DNA of 16,191 nt from UMGS1498 sp900552335 (GCA_902477075.1 CABSFU010000024.1:1-16191); one strand, 5' to 3'; positions 6,240 through 12,998 are shown, numbered from the stretch's first letter. Notes: generated from the sequence alone by a model not told the origin. Made by a program: numbers and translations.

Positions 6240-7136
6240 ATGAAGAGAAAAGGATTTACATTAATTGAATTATTAGCTGTAATAGTAATATTGTCAGTAA
6301 TTACATTAATAACAATACCAATGGTGACAAATGTAATAGAAGAAAGTAAGAAGAAAGCATTAGTATCTAGTGTAGAAGCTGTATTAGATTCAACTGATTA
6401 TTTTACAATGAATCATGAAACAGGAGTCTATGAATTTTTGTTTGATAAAGAACATCAAGGAAGTACTATAAAGGGAGAAAAACTAGAATATAGAGGAACC
6501 ATAGATGGAGAAGGAAAACTTTATTTGGATAAAGAAGGGAATACAAGTATATGTATCTCAAATGATACCTATTATGTATATAAAAACTATAATAGTGGAA
6601 TTGTAGTAGGAGAAAGAAAAGCTGGAAATTGTATCATAGGCTTTGATGCTTTAACAAATAAATATGTAGCAATGTTAGATAATGGAACAGGGAATGTTAG
6701 TAATGTATATTCCAAAGATGAAGTTGATAATTTAGTCAATAATTTAACTGCAGAAATAACAAATATGAAAAGCAATATAGAAAAATTACAAAATAATTTG
6801 AATAATATGTATTCTGCAGAATTAATCGGTGAGGAATTGTTAACAACTTCGGAGGTAACAGGAAAATCGATTACGATAAAAGATATTTTAAGTTTTAAAT
6901 ACATTAGAGTATCTATTATTGCAAATAATACTTATGGTGCATCCATAACCTTACCTTCTAATGTATTTTTGATTAATGGTACAACTTCAGTATCTCAAAA
7001 TACATATCCTTACAATAACGATGTTTATCATATTGGAGCTTTAGTACGTTTCGATTCTAGAACAAGTTTTACATTATTAAGTATTGGCGGAGGGGGCGTT
7101 TCTAATATAAAGGTTGTCGTTAATGGATATAATTAA
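6240..7136 (+). CDS. Pilin-like variable surface protein A (298 aa)
   Basis: The N-terminus MKRKGFTLIELLAVIVILS is a type IV prepilin/pseudopilin signal: a short basic leader, cleavage after Gly5, Phe at position +1 and Glu at +5 of the mature chain, then a hydrophobic helix. A conserved body follows (VYEFLFDKEHQGST, YRGTIDGEGKLYLD, a Cys pair in SICIS and GNCIIGFDALTNKYVAMLDNGTGN), then VYSKDEVDNLV and a coiled coil. The stalk is shorter than in B-D: it lacks the ALQSELDKTNSN part and joins the head right after NNLNN. The head (about 90-95 residues) ends in GGGGVSNIKVVVNGYN. ATG 6240 is chosen by spacing to GAGGAG and by alignment with copy B. Export by a type II/IV-pilus-like machine is inferred; none is encoded here. 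Confidence 0.88.
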   Translation: MKRKGFTLIELLAVIVILSVITLITIPMVTNVIEESKKKALVSSVEAVLDSTDYFTMNHETGVYEFLFDKEHQGSTIKGEKLEYRGTIDGEGKLYLDKEGNTSICISNDTYYVYKNYNSGIVVGERKAGNCIIGFDALTNKYVAMLDNGTGNVSNVYSKDEVDNLVNNLTAEITNMKSNIEKLQNNLNNMYSAELIGEELLTTSEVTGKSITIKDILSFKYIRVSIIANNTYGASITLPSNVFLINGTTSVSQNTYPYNNDVYHIGALVRFDSRTSFTLLSIGGGGVSNIKVVVNGYN

Positions 7137-7210
7137 GTTAAATATTATTTTCAAAAAAATCTTAAAATTATCTAAATATAAAAAAAGTAATTTGTTTACA
7201 TCATATCACC

Positions 7211-7239
7211 TTGAAAGTTACTGATATTTTTGATAAGAT
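7211..7239 (+). promoter_or_regulatory. Promoter of pilin-like gene B
   Basis: TTGAAA (7211-7216), a 17-nt spacer, TAAGAT (7234-7239) with extended TGA. It lies 74 nt after the end of gene A. I see no clear terminator in 7137-7210, so read-through from A is possible. Confidence 0.75.
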
Positions 7240-7266
7240 AGACGTGTAATAAAAAATAGTAATATA

Positions 7267-7336
7267 GTTTGTAGATAGCAAATTCTTAGTGTTTGCTATT
7301 TGTAAACGGGGGGGGGTATTTTACATACCTCTTTTT
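7267..7336 (+). promoter_or_regulatory. Pilin leader B: hairpin plus G9 tract
   Basis: GTTTGTAGATAGCAAA (from 7267) can pair with TTTGCTATTTGTAAAC (to 7307), using three G-U pairs over 16 bp. Then come nine Gs (7308-7316), TATTTTACATACC and CTCTTTTT. Leader B, like A, has a longer region before the start codon than C and D. Confidence 0.75.
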
Positions 7337-7439
7337 AAAATACTGAATGCAATGCAATAGTTTACAAATTAAAATTGCTATGGTAGAATGTATGAAGAAT
7401 AGAATAATACAAATAATAAAAGAAGTGAGGAGTGTCAAT

Positions 7440-8456
7440 ATGAAAGAAAAAGGGTTTACATTAATAGAATTATTAGCTGTAATAGTAATATTATCCGTGA
7501 TTACTTTAATAACAGTACCAATGATAACAAATGTAATCGAAGAAAGTAAAAAGAAAGCACTAGCGTCTAGTATACAAGGACTAGTAGAATCCGCCAATTT
7601 GTATGCCATAGAAAATGATGGAGTCTATGAATTTTTATTTGATAAAGAACATCAAGGAAGTACAAAAAAAGGAGAAAGTCTAGATTATAGAGGAACCATA
7701 GATGGAGAAGGAAAACTCTATTTAGATAGAGAAGGAAATGTCAGTATATGTATCTCCAATGATAAATATTATGCGTATAAAAATTATAATAGTGGAATTA
7801 TCGTAGGAGAAAGAAAAGTTGGAAATTGTATCATAGGCTTTGATGCCTTAACAAATAAATATGTAGCAATGTTAGATAATGGAACAGGGAATATTAGCAA
7901 TGTTTATTCGAAAGATGAAGTAGATAACTTAGTAGACAGCCTAGATACCAAAATAACAAACAATACAAATGAAATAACAAGTATCAAAAGTAATATAGAA
8001 GAATTACGAAATAATTTAAATAACTATGCTTTACAAAGTGAATTGGATAAAACAAATAGCAATTTAAATAATTTATCAGGCATAGTAAAAGCTAATGCAT
8101 CCATTATTAATAATTATAGTAACTTACAAAAATTATCAATAACAAAAGTAACAAATAGTTACGCTAACTTACATGATTATTCATATGCTTATATAAAAAA
8201 CGATATCTGCTATTTACAAGTGATTGCAAATGGGCAAGCAACGTATTCAGGATGGGCTAAGATAGCAACTATTCCAATTAAATTAGATACAGATAATTTA
8301 GAAGTGTTTAATGGATTAGTAGATGCAAGTTCTAATGTTAATGGATCTGGAGCAATTTTAAGAGTGACCACTGATGGAAGTATATATATTATACCAACCG
8401 GATCAAATGGTTCGGTATATTATGGAAATATTACCTTTCCTTGTAAGACAAGATAA
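7440..8456 (+). CDS. Pilin-like variable surface protein B (338 aa)
   Basis: A prepilin signal MKEKGFTLIELLAVIVILS (cleavage after Gly5, Glu10 becoming the mature +5 Glu) leads the conserved body, with cysteines at 104 and 130 that could form a disulphide. Residues 160-225 form a coiled-coil stalk (YSKDEVDNLVDSLDTKI, then NNYALQSELDKTNSNLNNLS) of the kind seen in trimeric phage tail fibres. The unique head (about 226-338) contains repeated beta-rich stretches such as WAKIATIPIKL and GNITFPCKTR, reminiscent of tail-fibre tip domains. ATG 7440 lies 8-10 nt after GTGAGGAG; the upstream in-frame ATGs lack such a site. The body differs from A around residues 43-58 (QGLVESANLYAIEND versus EAVLDSTDYFTMNHE). 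Confidence 0.88.
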   Translation: MKEKGFTLIELLAVIVILSVITLITVPMITNVIEESKKKALASSIQGLVESANLYAIENDGVYEFLFDKEHQGSTKKGESLDYRGTIDGEGKLYLDREGNVSICISNDKYYAYKNYNSGIIVGERKVGNCIIGFDALTNKYVAMLDNGTGNISNVYSKDEVDNLVDSLDTKITNNTNEITSIKSNIEELRNNLNNYALQSELDKTNSNLNNLSGIVKANASIINNYSNLQKLSITKVTNSYANLHDYSYAYIKNDICYLQVIANGQATYSGWAKIATIPIKLDTDNLEVFNGLVDASSNVNGSGAILRVTTDGSIYIIPTGSNGSVYYGNITFPCKTR

Positions 8457-8472
8457 TAAATTAAAAAAACAA

Positions 8473-8502
8473 TTGTACAAAATATTATAAATTATATATA
8501 AT
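8473..8502 (+). promoter_or_regulatory. Promoter of antisense RNA 2
   Basis: TTGTAC (8473-8478), an 18-nt spacer and TATAAT (8497-8502). It starts 17 nt after the pilin B stop. Confidence 0.7.
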
Positions 8503-8508
8503 AAAAGT

Positions 8509-8595
8509 GAACATACCTAATGAGTTTGTGTTAGGTATATTCCTTTTAGTTGGATTCCTAACGACCCCCTGTGGCGTTAGGATATTTTGTTATTT
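8509..8595 (+). ncRNA. Candidate antisense antitoxin RNA 2
   Basis: Same two-hairpin layout as RNA 1: ATACCTAA/TTAGGTAT at 8513-8538 with the identical 10-nt loop, and TCCTAACG/CGTTAGGA at 8556-8582, then TATTTTGTTATTT. The hairpin 2 loop region differs by two bases from copy 1 but can still fold by shifting its inner pairs. The loop changes could make each RNA specific for its own toxin mRNA. Ends are predicted only. Confidence 0.65.
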
Positions 8596-8667
8596 AATTA
8601 AAATATAAAATATTAAAAGTAATAGGAGTAAAATGATAACATAAAGATATTCTTCTCTATGTGTCAT
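8590..8667 (-). CDS. Candidate type I toxin, 25-aa membrane peptide, copy 2
   Basis: The peptide starts MTHREEYLYV, continues with IILLLLLLIFYI and ends LIK. It differs from copy 1 at residues 7 (Tyr for His) and 24 (Ile for Ser); other changes (for example TTG to TTA) are silent. The ribosome binding site GTGAGGTG is retained upstream of ATG 8667. The stop codon lies in the T tail of antisense RNA 2. Convergent overlap, size and hydrophobicity match type I toxins; toxicity is inferred. Confidence 0.65.
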   Translation of the reverse strand: MTHREEYLYVIILLLLLLIFYILIK

Positions 8668-8699
8668 AAACGCCACCTCACTTTCTATAAAAAGTCAGG

Positions 8700-8727
8700 A
8701 ATATTCTAACGCATTAGATATGTTCAA
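8700..8727 (-). promoter_or_regulatory. Possible promoter of toxin copy 2
   Basis: Minus-strand TTGAAC (8722-8727), a 16-nt spacer and AATATT (8700-8705). The spacer is identical to that of copy 1. The -10 match is moderate. Confidence 0.45.
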
Positions 8728-8769
8728 CTATAAATATAGTGTGTTTTAAATAAAAAAATTTAAAATAAG

Positions 8770-8798
8770 TTGAACTTTCATATGAAATTTGATAAGAT
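8770..8798 (+). promoter_or_regulatory. Promoter of pilin-like gene C
   Basis: TTGAAC (8770-8775), a 17-nt spacer, TAAGAT (8793-8798) with extended TGA. The sequence is nearly the same as promoter A and unlike D/E between the boxes. Confidence 0.75.
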
Positions 8799-8825
8799 AA
8801 ATGTGTAAATGAGAATAGTAATATA

Positions 8826-8898
8826 GTTTGTAGATAGTAAATTTTTGCGTTTACTATATGCAAACGGGGGGGGGTATTTTAAATACTTCTTCTTTTTT
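8826..8898 (+). promoter_or_regulatory. Pilin leader C: hairpin plus G9 tract
   Basis: The hairpin spans 8826-8865. Its inner pairs are AGTAAA/TTTACT where B has AGCAAA/TTTGCT, a compensating C-G to T-A change. Nine Gs (8866-8874), TATTTTAAATAC and TTCTTCTTTTTT follow. Confidence 0.75.
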
Positions 8899-8925
8899 GT
8901 TGCTATAAAAGGAAGGATGAAGGAC

Positions 8926-9954
8926 ATGAAAGAAAAAGGATTTACATTAATAGAATTATTAGCTGTAATAGTAATATTATCAGTGATTACATTAATAACA
9001 GTACCAATGATAACAAATGTAATAGAAGAAAGTAAAAAGAAGGCACTAGCGTCTAGTGTAGAGGGATTAGTAGAATCTGCCAATTTGTATGCGATAGAAA
9101 AAGATGGAGTCTATGAATTTTTATTTGATAAAGAACATCAAGGAAGTACAAAAAAAGGAGAAAGTCTAGATTATAGAGGAAATATAGATGGAGAAGGAAA
9201 ACTCTATTTAGATAGAGAAGGAAATGTCAGTGTTTGTATATCCAATAATAATTATTATGTATATAAAAACTATAATAGTGGAATTATCGTAGGAGAAAGA
9301 AAAGCAGGAAATTGTATTATAGGATTTGATGCTTTAACAAATAAATATGTAGCAATGTTAGATAATGGAACAGGGAATGTTAGTAATGTATATTCCAAAG
9401 ATGAAGTAAATAACTTAGTAGATGAAAAAGTAACAGAATTAGATACTAAAATAACAAATAATACAAATGAAATCACAAACATGAAAAGTAATATAGAAGA
9501 ATTACAAAATAATTTAAATAACTATGCTTTACAAAGCAAATTGGATAAAACAAATAGTAACTTGAATGGTTTATCTAGTATTATTAGTAGAAATACTGAA
9601 AATATTAATAACTTAAATAATCAGTTAAAAAATTTAAATTCATCAAATGATATTACCATATCGGTTTCTGATCCAATCACTCAAGCTATTACAAATTTAG
9701 AAATTACGAGATCCGGAAATATAGTGCATATAGCCTGCCGTTTTTATCAAGGTGAGCCAACTTCATCGGCATGGTTTAAGTTATTAGATGTGTCTGGAGT
9801 TACTATGAAATATAATGCGTTTGGTATGTACCGTAATGAAACTGATGGTACAATGGGACAAATTGCTACATTAGGAGGAAAAGAGATTGTAAAAGTAGGT
9901 TCATCTCTTTTAACTGGATGGAACACATTGTCCATTACTGTAGCTATTCAGTAA
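8926..9954 (+). CDS. Pilin-like variable surface protein C (342 aa)
   Basis: Prepilin signal MKEKGFTLIELLAVIVILS, then the family body (B-like around residues 45-60, EGLVESANLYAIEKDG), the two conserved cysteines (SVCIS, GNCIIGF), and the longest stalk: an inserted VDEKVTELDTKI plus NNYALQSKLDKTNSNLNGLSS and a further NNLNNQLKNLNSS. The unique head begins about residue 245 (NDITISVSDPITQAITNLEI) and ends WNTLSITVAIQ. Phage tip proteins often show such beta-rich ends. ATG 8926 follows AAGGAAGG by 9 nt. An in-frame extension back to TTG 8845 would run through the G tract and has no ribosome binding site. No clear terminator is seen before the T-box promoter at 10038. Confidence 0.88.
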   Translation: MKEKGFTLIELLAVIVILSVITLITVPMITNVIEESKKKALASSVEGLVESANLYAIEKDGVYEFLFDKEHQGSTKKGESLDYRGNIDGEGKLYLDREGNVSVCISNNNYYVYKNYNSGIIVGERKAGNCIIGFDALTNKYVAMLDNGTGNVSNVYSKDEVNNLVDEKVTELDTKITNNTNEITNMKSNIEELQNNLNNYALQSKLDKTNSNLNGLSSIISRNTENINNLNNQLKNLNSSNDITISVSDPITQAITNLEITRSGNIVHIACRFYQGEPTSSAWFKLLDVSGVTMKYNAFGMYRNETDGTMGQIATLGGKEIVKVGSSLLTGWNTLSITVAIQ

Positions 9955-10037
9955 TAGAAATCAGTATATTACAAAAATGTTATTTTTCTTTGCAAAGAGC
10001 AATAATGAAATTTATTAGACAATATGTTTTAAAACAA

Positions 10038-10065
10038 TTGACAAAACGATATAAAGTGATAAAAT
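10038..10065 (+). promoter_or_regulatory. Promoter of the thrS operon
   Basis: Perfect TTGACA (10038-10043), a 16-nt spacer and TAAAAT (10060-10065) preceded by TGA (extended -10). The transcript would start near 10072. Confidence 0.75.
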
Positions 10066-10071
10066 CAAATT

Positions 10072-10273
10072 ATAAAGATTTTGATTAGGACATGACTTAT
10101 TGGATTTTTTATAGAGAGTTATCGTTTGGTGGAAGATAATAAAATAAAAATAATGTTACTACCTATGAATTGGGCTTGAAAAAGTTCCCGGGGAGTTCCC
10201 GTTATCAAAAAGAGTGAAATAGAGGATGGTACCGTGCATATGCACTCCTTACAAGGTACCATTCTCTTTTTTT
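10072..10273 (+). promoter_or_regulatory. T-box leader (threonine) with terminator
   Basis: A tRNA-sensing leader. The T-box core AGGATGGTACCGTG (10223-10236) is close to the consensus AGGGTGGNACCGCG, and its TGG can pair with the uncharged tRNA acceptor end. The competing terminator pairs GAGGATGGTACC (10222-10233) with GGTACCATTCTC (10255-10266), ending in a T run to 10273. In stem I, TTATC/GATAA with GTTTGGTGGAA is the likely apical part, and ACTACC after it offers Thr specifier codons (ACT or ACC). Which codon is read is not certain. Expression of the two genes below should rise on threonine starvation. Confidence 0.9.
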
Positions 10274-10288
10274 AGGAGGTTTTGAAGT

Positions 10289-10852
10289 ATGTCAGATTTT
10301 ATTAGTGAAAAACAAATTGTTTCTATCAGAGAATTTCTGGAAAACTATTGTTCTTTAAGATGTTCATGGAGAGGAAAAATGACACATAAAAGGATGACAG
10401 AATTTCTTTCTTTGAAAGGAAGACATGTTATTAGAGGAAAAATCGGTGAAATAACCAAAGAAGAAAAATTAACTGGAAAGTTTATTTACGTAAAAGATGA
10501 AGTTGGAAAAATCATTCCTTATAAAAATCCTAATATAGAATTAGAAAAATTACACATTAATTTACTTATTAATTCTAATCCAGAAAAATTAAGACAACGT
10601 CGTTTAAAAAATTTACAAGAAGAAAACTTGACTTATGATGATTATGGAAGAGTGGTTACCTTAGAAGAATATAATGAGATATGCCGATTAAAGCTGTTAA
10701 GAGAAAAAGAAGAACAGTTAAGAAAATTAGAAGAACAACAAGGTAAAGAAGATGATGAAGTATTTGCTTATTACGAAAAAATGGCAACTAGAAATAGAAA
10801 TACAAAGGTAAAAACATATTATATTGCAAGAAAGGGGAAAAATATATGTTAA
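10289..10852 (+). CDS. Unrecognised 187-aa protein in the thrS operon
   Basis: I do not recognise this gene. AGGAGGT lies 8 nt before the ATG, directly after the T-box terminator, so its expression is set by tRNA-Thr charging. The protein is soluble and very basic/charged. Residues 1-60 include REFLENYCSLRCSWRGKM and FLSLKGRHVIRGKIGEI. The middle has VKDEVGKIIPYKNP, and residues 100-165 form a Glu/Lys/Arg-rich helix (LREKEEQLRKLEEQQGKEDDE). The tail is KTYYIARKGKNIC. There is no signal or membrane segment. Its stop overlaps the thrS start (ATGTTAA), implying translational coupling. Threonine or translation-related function is suggested only by position. Confidence 0.8.
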   Translation: MSDFISEKQIVSIREFLENYCSLRCSWRGKMTHKRMTEFLSLKGRHVIRGKIGEITKEEKLTGKFIYVKDEVGKIIPYKNPNIELEKLHINLLINSNPEKLRQRRLKNLQEENLTYDDYGRVVTLEEYNEICRLKLLREKEEQLRKLEEQQGKEDDEVFAYYEKMATRNRNTKVKTYYIARKGKNIC

Positions 10853-12600
10853 ACATAAAAGAAGATGAATATTTAAATAAGTTAAATCATAGTTGTGCTC
10901 ATTTATTAGCGCAAGCAGTAAAACATTTATATCCAAATGCTATGTTTTGGGTAGGACCAGTTATTGAAGATGGTTTTTATTATGATATTGATTTAGGCGA
11001 TAAAGTAATAAAAGAAGAAGATTTACCAATTATTGAAAAAGAAATGAAAAAAATAGCAAAAGATGGAAAAAGAATTGTTAGACATGAAATAAGTAAAGAA
11101 GAAGCTTTAGAAATGTTTAAAAATGATCCTTATAAAATAGATTTAATTAATAGAATGGATGAAAAAGATACAGTCATTACTTGCTATACACAAGGTGATT
11201 TTACCGATTTATGTAGAGGACCACATGTAGATACTGTAAAAGAATTAAAATATTTTAAATTAATTAAATTTAGTGGAGCTTATTGGAAGGGTGACGCTAA
11301 AAACAAAATGCTTCAAAGAATTTATGGCGTATGTTTTACAAATGAAGAGGATTTAAATAAATACTTGCGTTTATTACAAGAGGCAAAAGAAAGAGATCAT
11401 AGAAAAATTGGAAAAGATTTAGATATATTTATGTCACATGAATTAGTAGGTTCTGGTATGCCATTATGGTTACCAAATGGTGCATTGGTTCGTAAACAAT
11501 TAGAAAATTATATCTATGAAAAAGAACAAAAATTAGGGTATCAACATGTTTATACACCATGTGTTGGAACTGTTAATTTATATAAAACATCTGGACATTG
11601 GGATCACTATAAAGAAAATATGTTCCCATCTATGAAAGTAGATGATGAAGAATTTGTATTAAGACCAATGAACTGTCCACATCATATGTTAGTTTATAAA
11701 AATAAATTACATTCTTACAGAGATTTACCAATCCGTATTGGAGAATTTGCTACAGATTTTAGATATGAAGCAAGTGGCGCAGTAAAAGGACTAGAAAGAG
11801 TTAGATGCATGTGTCAAAATGATGCCCATCTATTTGTAACTCCTGAACAAATTGGTGAAGAATTTAAAAAAGTTGTTAGTTTAATATTGGATGTTTATAA
11901 AGATTTTGGTATCAAAGATTACAAATTTAGATTATCATTAAGAGATCCTGAAGATAAGGAAAAATATTTTGATGATGATACTATGTGGAACATGGCAGAA
12001 AATAAATTAAGAGAAGTATTGAATGAATTAAATGTTGAATATTTTGAAGCAATCGGTGAAGCAGCATTCTATGGTCCAAAATTAGATGTTGAAGTAAAAC
12101 CAGCTGTTGGACCAGAAGTAACTTTATCTACTTGTCAATTGGATTTTCTACTTCCAAGACGTTTTGATTTATCTTATATTGATAAAAATGGTGAAAAACA
12201 AATTCCAGTAGTACTTCATAGAGCAATTTTTGGTACATTTGATCGTTTTACAGCCTTTTTAATGGAAGAAACAAAAGGGGCTTTTCCAACATGGCTTGCT
12301 CCTGTACAAGTGAATATTATTCCAGTAAAAAATGAATATCATTTAGATTATGCACAAGAAATAAAAGAAATGTTAACTGAAAACAACATCCGTGTAGAAT
12401 TAGATGATCGAAATGAAAAATTAAGTTACAAAATGAGAGAAAGCCAAACAAAAAAAATTCCATATACTTTAATTTTGGGAGACAAAGAGAAAGAAAGTAA
12501 AAGTATTAGTTTCAGAAAATTTGGTAGCGAAGAAACTACAACTTTATCAAATAAAGAATTTATAGATTATATTTTAGATGTTATTAAAAATAAAAAGTAA
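10846..12600 (+). CDS. thrS: Threonyl-tRNA synthetase lacking the N-terminal TGS domain
   Basis: Charges tRNA-Thr with threonine in the cytosol. At 584 aa it is about 55 shorter than typical ThrRS because it begins right at the editing domain: the ~60-residue TGS domain is absent. The editing site is complete: HSCAH (His15, His19) and CRGPH (Cys123, His127). The class II catalytic core has motif 2 in FRYEASGAVKGLERVR, zinc ligands at Cys277 (PMNCPHH), His328 (QNDAHLF) and His458 (VLHRAIFG), motif 3 at GTFDRF, and a C-terminal anticodon-binding domain from about residue 485. PMNCPHH replaces the usual PMNCPGH. It overlaps the upstream gene by 7 nt and follows the Thr T-box. TGS-less ThrRS is known in some bacteria, so this need not be a truncation. 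Confidence 0.96.
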   Translation: MLNIKEDEYLNKLNHSCAHLLAQAVKHLYPNAMFWVGPVIEDGFYYDIDLGDKVIKEEDLPIIEKEMKKIAKDGKRIVRHEISKEEALEMFKNDPYKIDLINRMDEKDTVITCYTQGDFTDLCRGPHVDTVKELKYFKLIKFSGAYWKGDAKNKMLQRIYGVCFTNEEDLNKYLRLLQEAKERDHRKIGKDLDIFMSHELVGSGMPLWLPNGALVRKQLENYIYEKEQKLGYQHVYTPCVGTVNLYKTSGHWDHYKENMFPSMKVDDEEFVLRPMNCPHHMLVYKNKLHSYRDLPIRIGEFATDFRYEASGAVKGLERVRCMCQNDAHLFVTPEQIGEEFKKVVSLILDVYKDFGIKDYKFRLSLRDPEDKEKYFDDDTMWNMAENKLREVLNELNVEYFEAIGEAAFYGPKLDVEVKPAVGPEVTLSTCQLDFLLPRRFDLSYIDKNGEKQIPVVLHRAIFGTFDRFTAFLMEETKGAFPTWLAPVQVNIIPVKNEYHLDYAQEIKEMLTENNIRVELDDRNEKLSYKMRESQTKKIPYTLILGDKEKESKSISFRKFGSEETTTLSNKEFIDYILDVIKNKK

Positions 12601-12627
12601 GGGAAAGTAAAAAAATTTTCCTTTTTT
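12601..12627 (+). terminator. Terminator after thrS
   Basis: GGAAA (12602-12606) pairs with TTTCC (12617-12621), followed by a run of six Ts. It begins immediately after the thrS stop. Confidence 0.65.
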
Positions 12628-12965
12628 GTTATATTAATTATGTGGAAAACTATATATGACATTAGAAAAATGAAAAAAATTAATAGATGAGAAAGAATAT
12701 AAGAAAGAATATAATTTTTGTACAAAAGGAGAAAATAGAAAAGTTATGCAGCTGCAATTGGCTAAAATGTTATTTAGACAGGAAAATTAAAAAGAACACT
12801 TAAAAATTGTGATTAATTTTTAGATGACAAATTAGAAATTTTATCTAGTAAATCTGTTTCAGGTAATGAAGTATTGAAAAAATGGTTTCATTTTTAATAG
12901 AAGTAGAAGGAGTCTTTCATTTTAATTCAAATGAAAAAATATGTTAAATATTTAAATAAATAATA
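12628..12965. other. Gene-poor stretch, possibly decayed coding sequence
   Basis: No ORF here has a convincing start and ribosome binding site. Short fragments look protein-like in different frames, for example VMQLQLAKMLFRQEN (about 12745-12790) and DKLEILSSKSVSGNEVLKKW (about 12826-12890). A 37-codon ORF starts at ATG 12687. Stops and frame changes separate the fragments. I read it as either a small pseudogene remnant of unknown family or plain intergenic DNA. Confidence 0.35.
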
Positions 12966-12991
12966 AAACTTGCTACATAGTAAGTTTTTTT
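12966..12991 (+). terminator. Hairpin with T run before the flippase
   Basis: AAACTTGCT (12966-12974) pairs with AGTAAGTTT (12979-12987), loop ACAT, one G-U, and then Ts to 12991. It looks like an intrinsic terminator but has no gene directly upstream, so it may end read-through from thrS. Confidence 0.6.
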
Positions 12992-12998
12992 GTATAAT
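12970..12998 (+). promoter_or_regulatory. Possible flippase promoter inside the terminator hairpin
   Basis: TTGCTA (12970-12975), exactly 17 nt, then perfect TATAAT (12993-12998) with TG at -14. The predicted start (about 13005) falls within the AAAGGAGG ribosome binding site, which would leave an almost leaderless mRNA. The motif may therefore be fortuitous or the start slightly upstream. Confidence 0.4.

Larger units (their letters stand above)
8463..8884. repeat. Long repeat, copy 2: toxin-antitoxin module plus pilin promoter and leader
   Basis: Second copy of the block at 5689-6126, here in front of pilin C. Point differences are scattered and the ORF and hairpins are intact, so the block is retained rather than decaying. 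The short hairpin at 5963-5984 of copy 1 is degraded here. Confidence 0.85.

Noticed and set aside
7267..7307. Leader hairpin as an invertible-promoter or recombinase site.
   Set aside because: No recombinase is encoded in the window, the promoter lies outside the inverted repeat, and the short loop leaves nothing to invert.
7267..7336. Known riboswitch (c-di-GMP types are common before pilin genes).
   Set aside because: The GEMM-type conserved core motifs are not visible. The structure is dominated by a simple hairpin and a G tract.
8845..8925. In-frame N-terminal extension of pilin C through the G tract (translational phase switch).
   Set aside because: It would need a TTG start without a ribosome binding site. 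The same frame is closed by a stop in copy D, and ATG 8926 has a strong ribosome binding site followed by the prepilin motif.
6240..9954. Diversity-generating retroelement, suggested by the variable C-terminal heads.
   Set aside because: No reverse transcriptase, template repeat or adenine-biased variation is seen. The heads differ completely rather than at scattered positions.
12687..12800. 37-codon ORF in the gap after thrS.
   Set aside because: There is no ribosome binding site, the composition looks random, and a more protein-like fragment lies in another frame at the same place.
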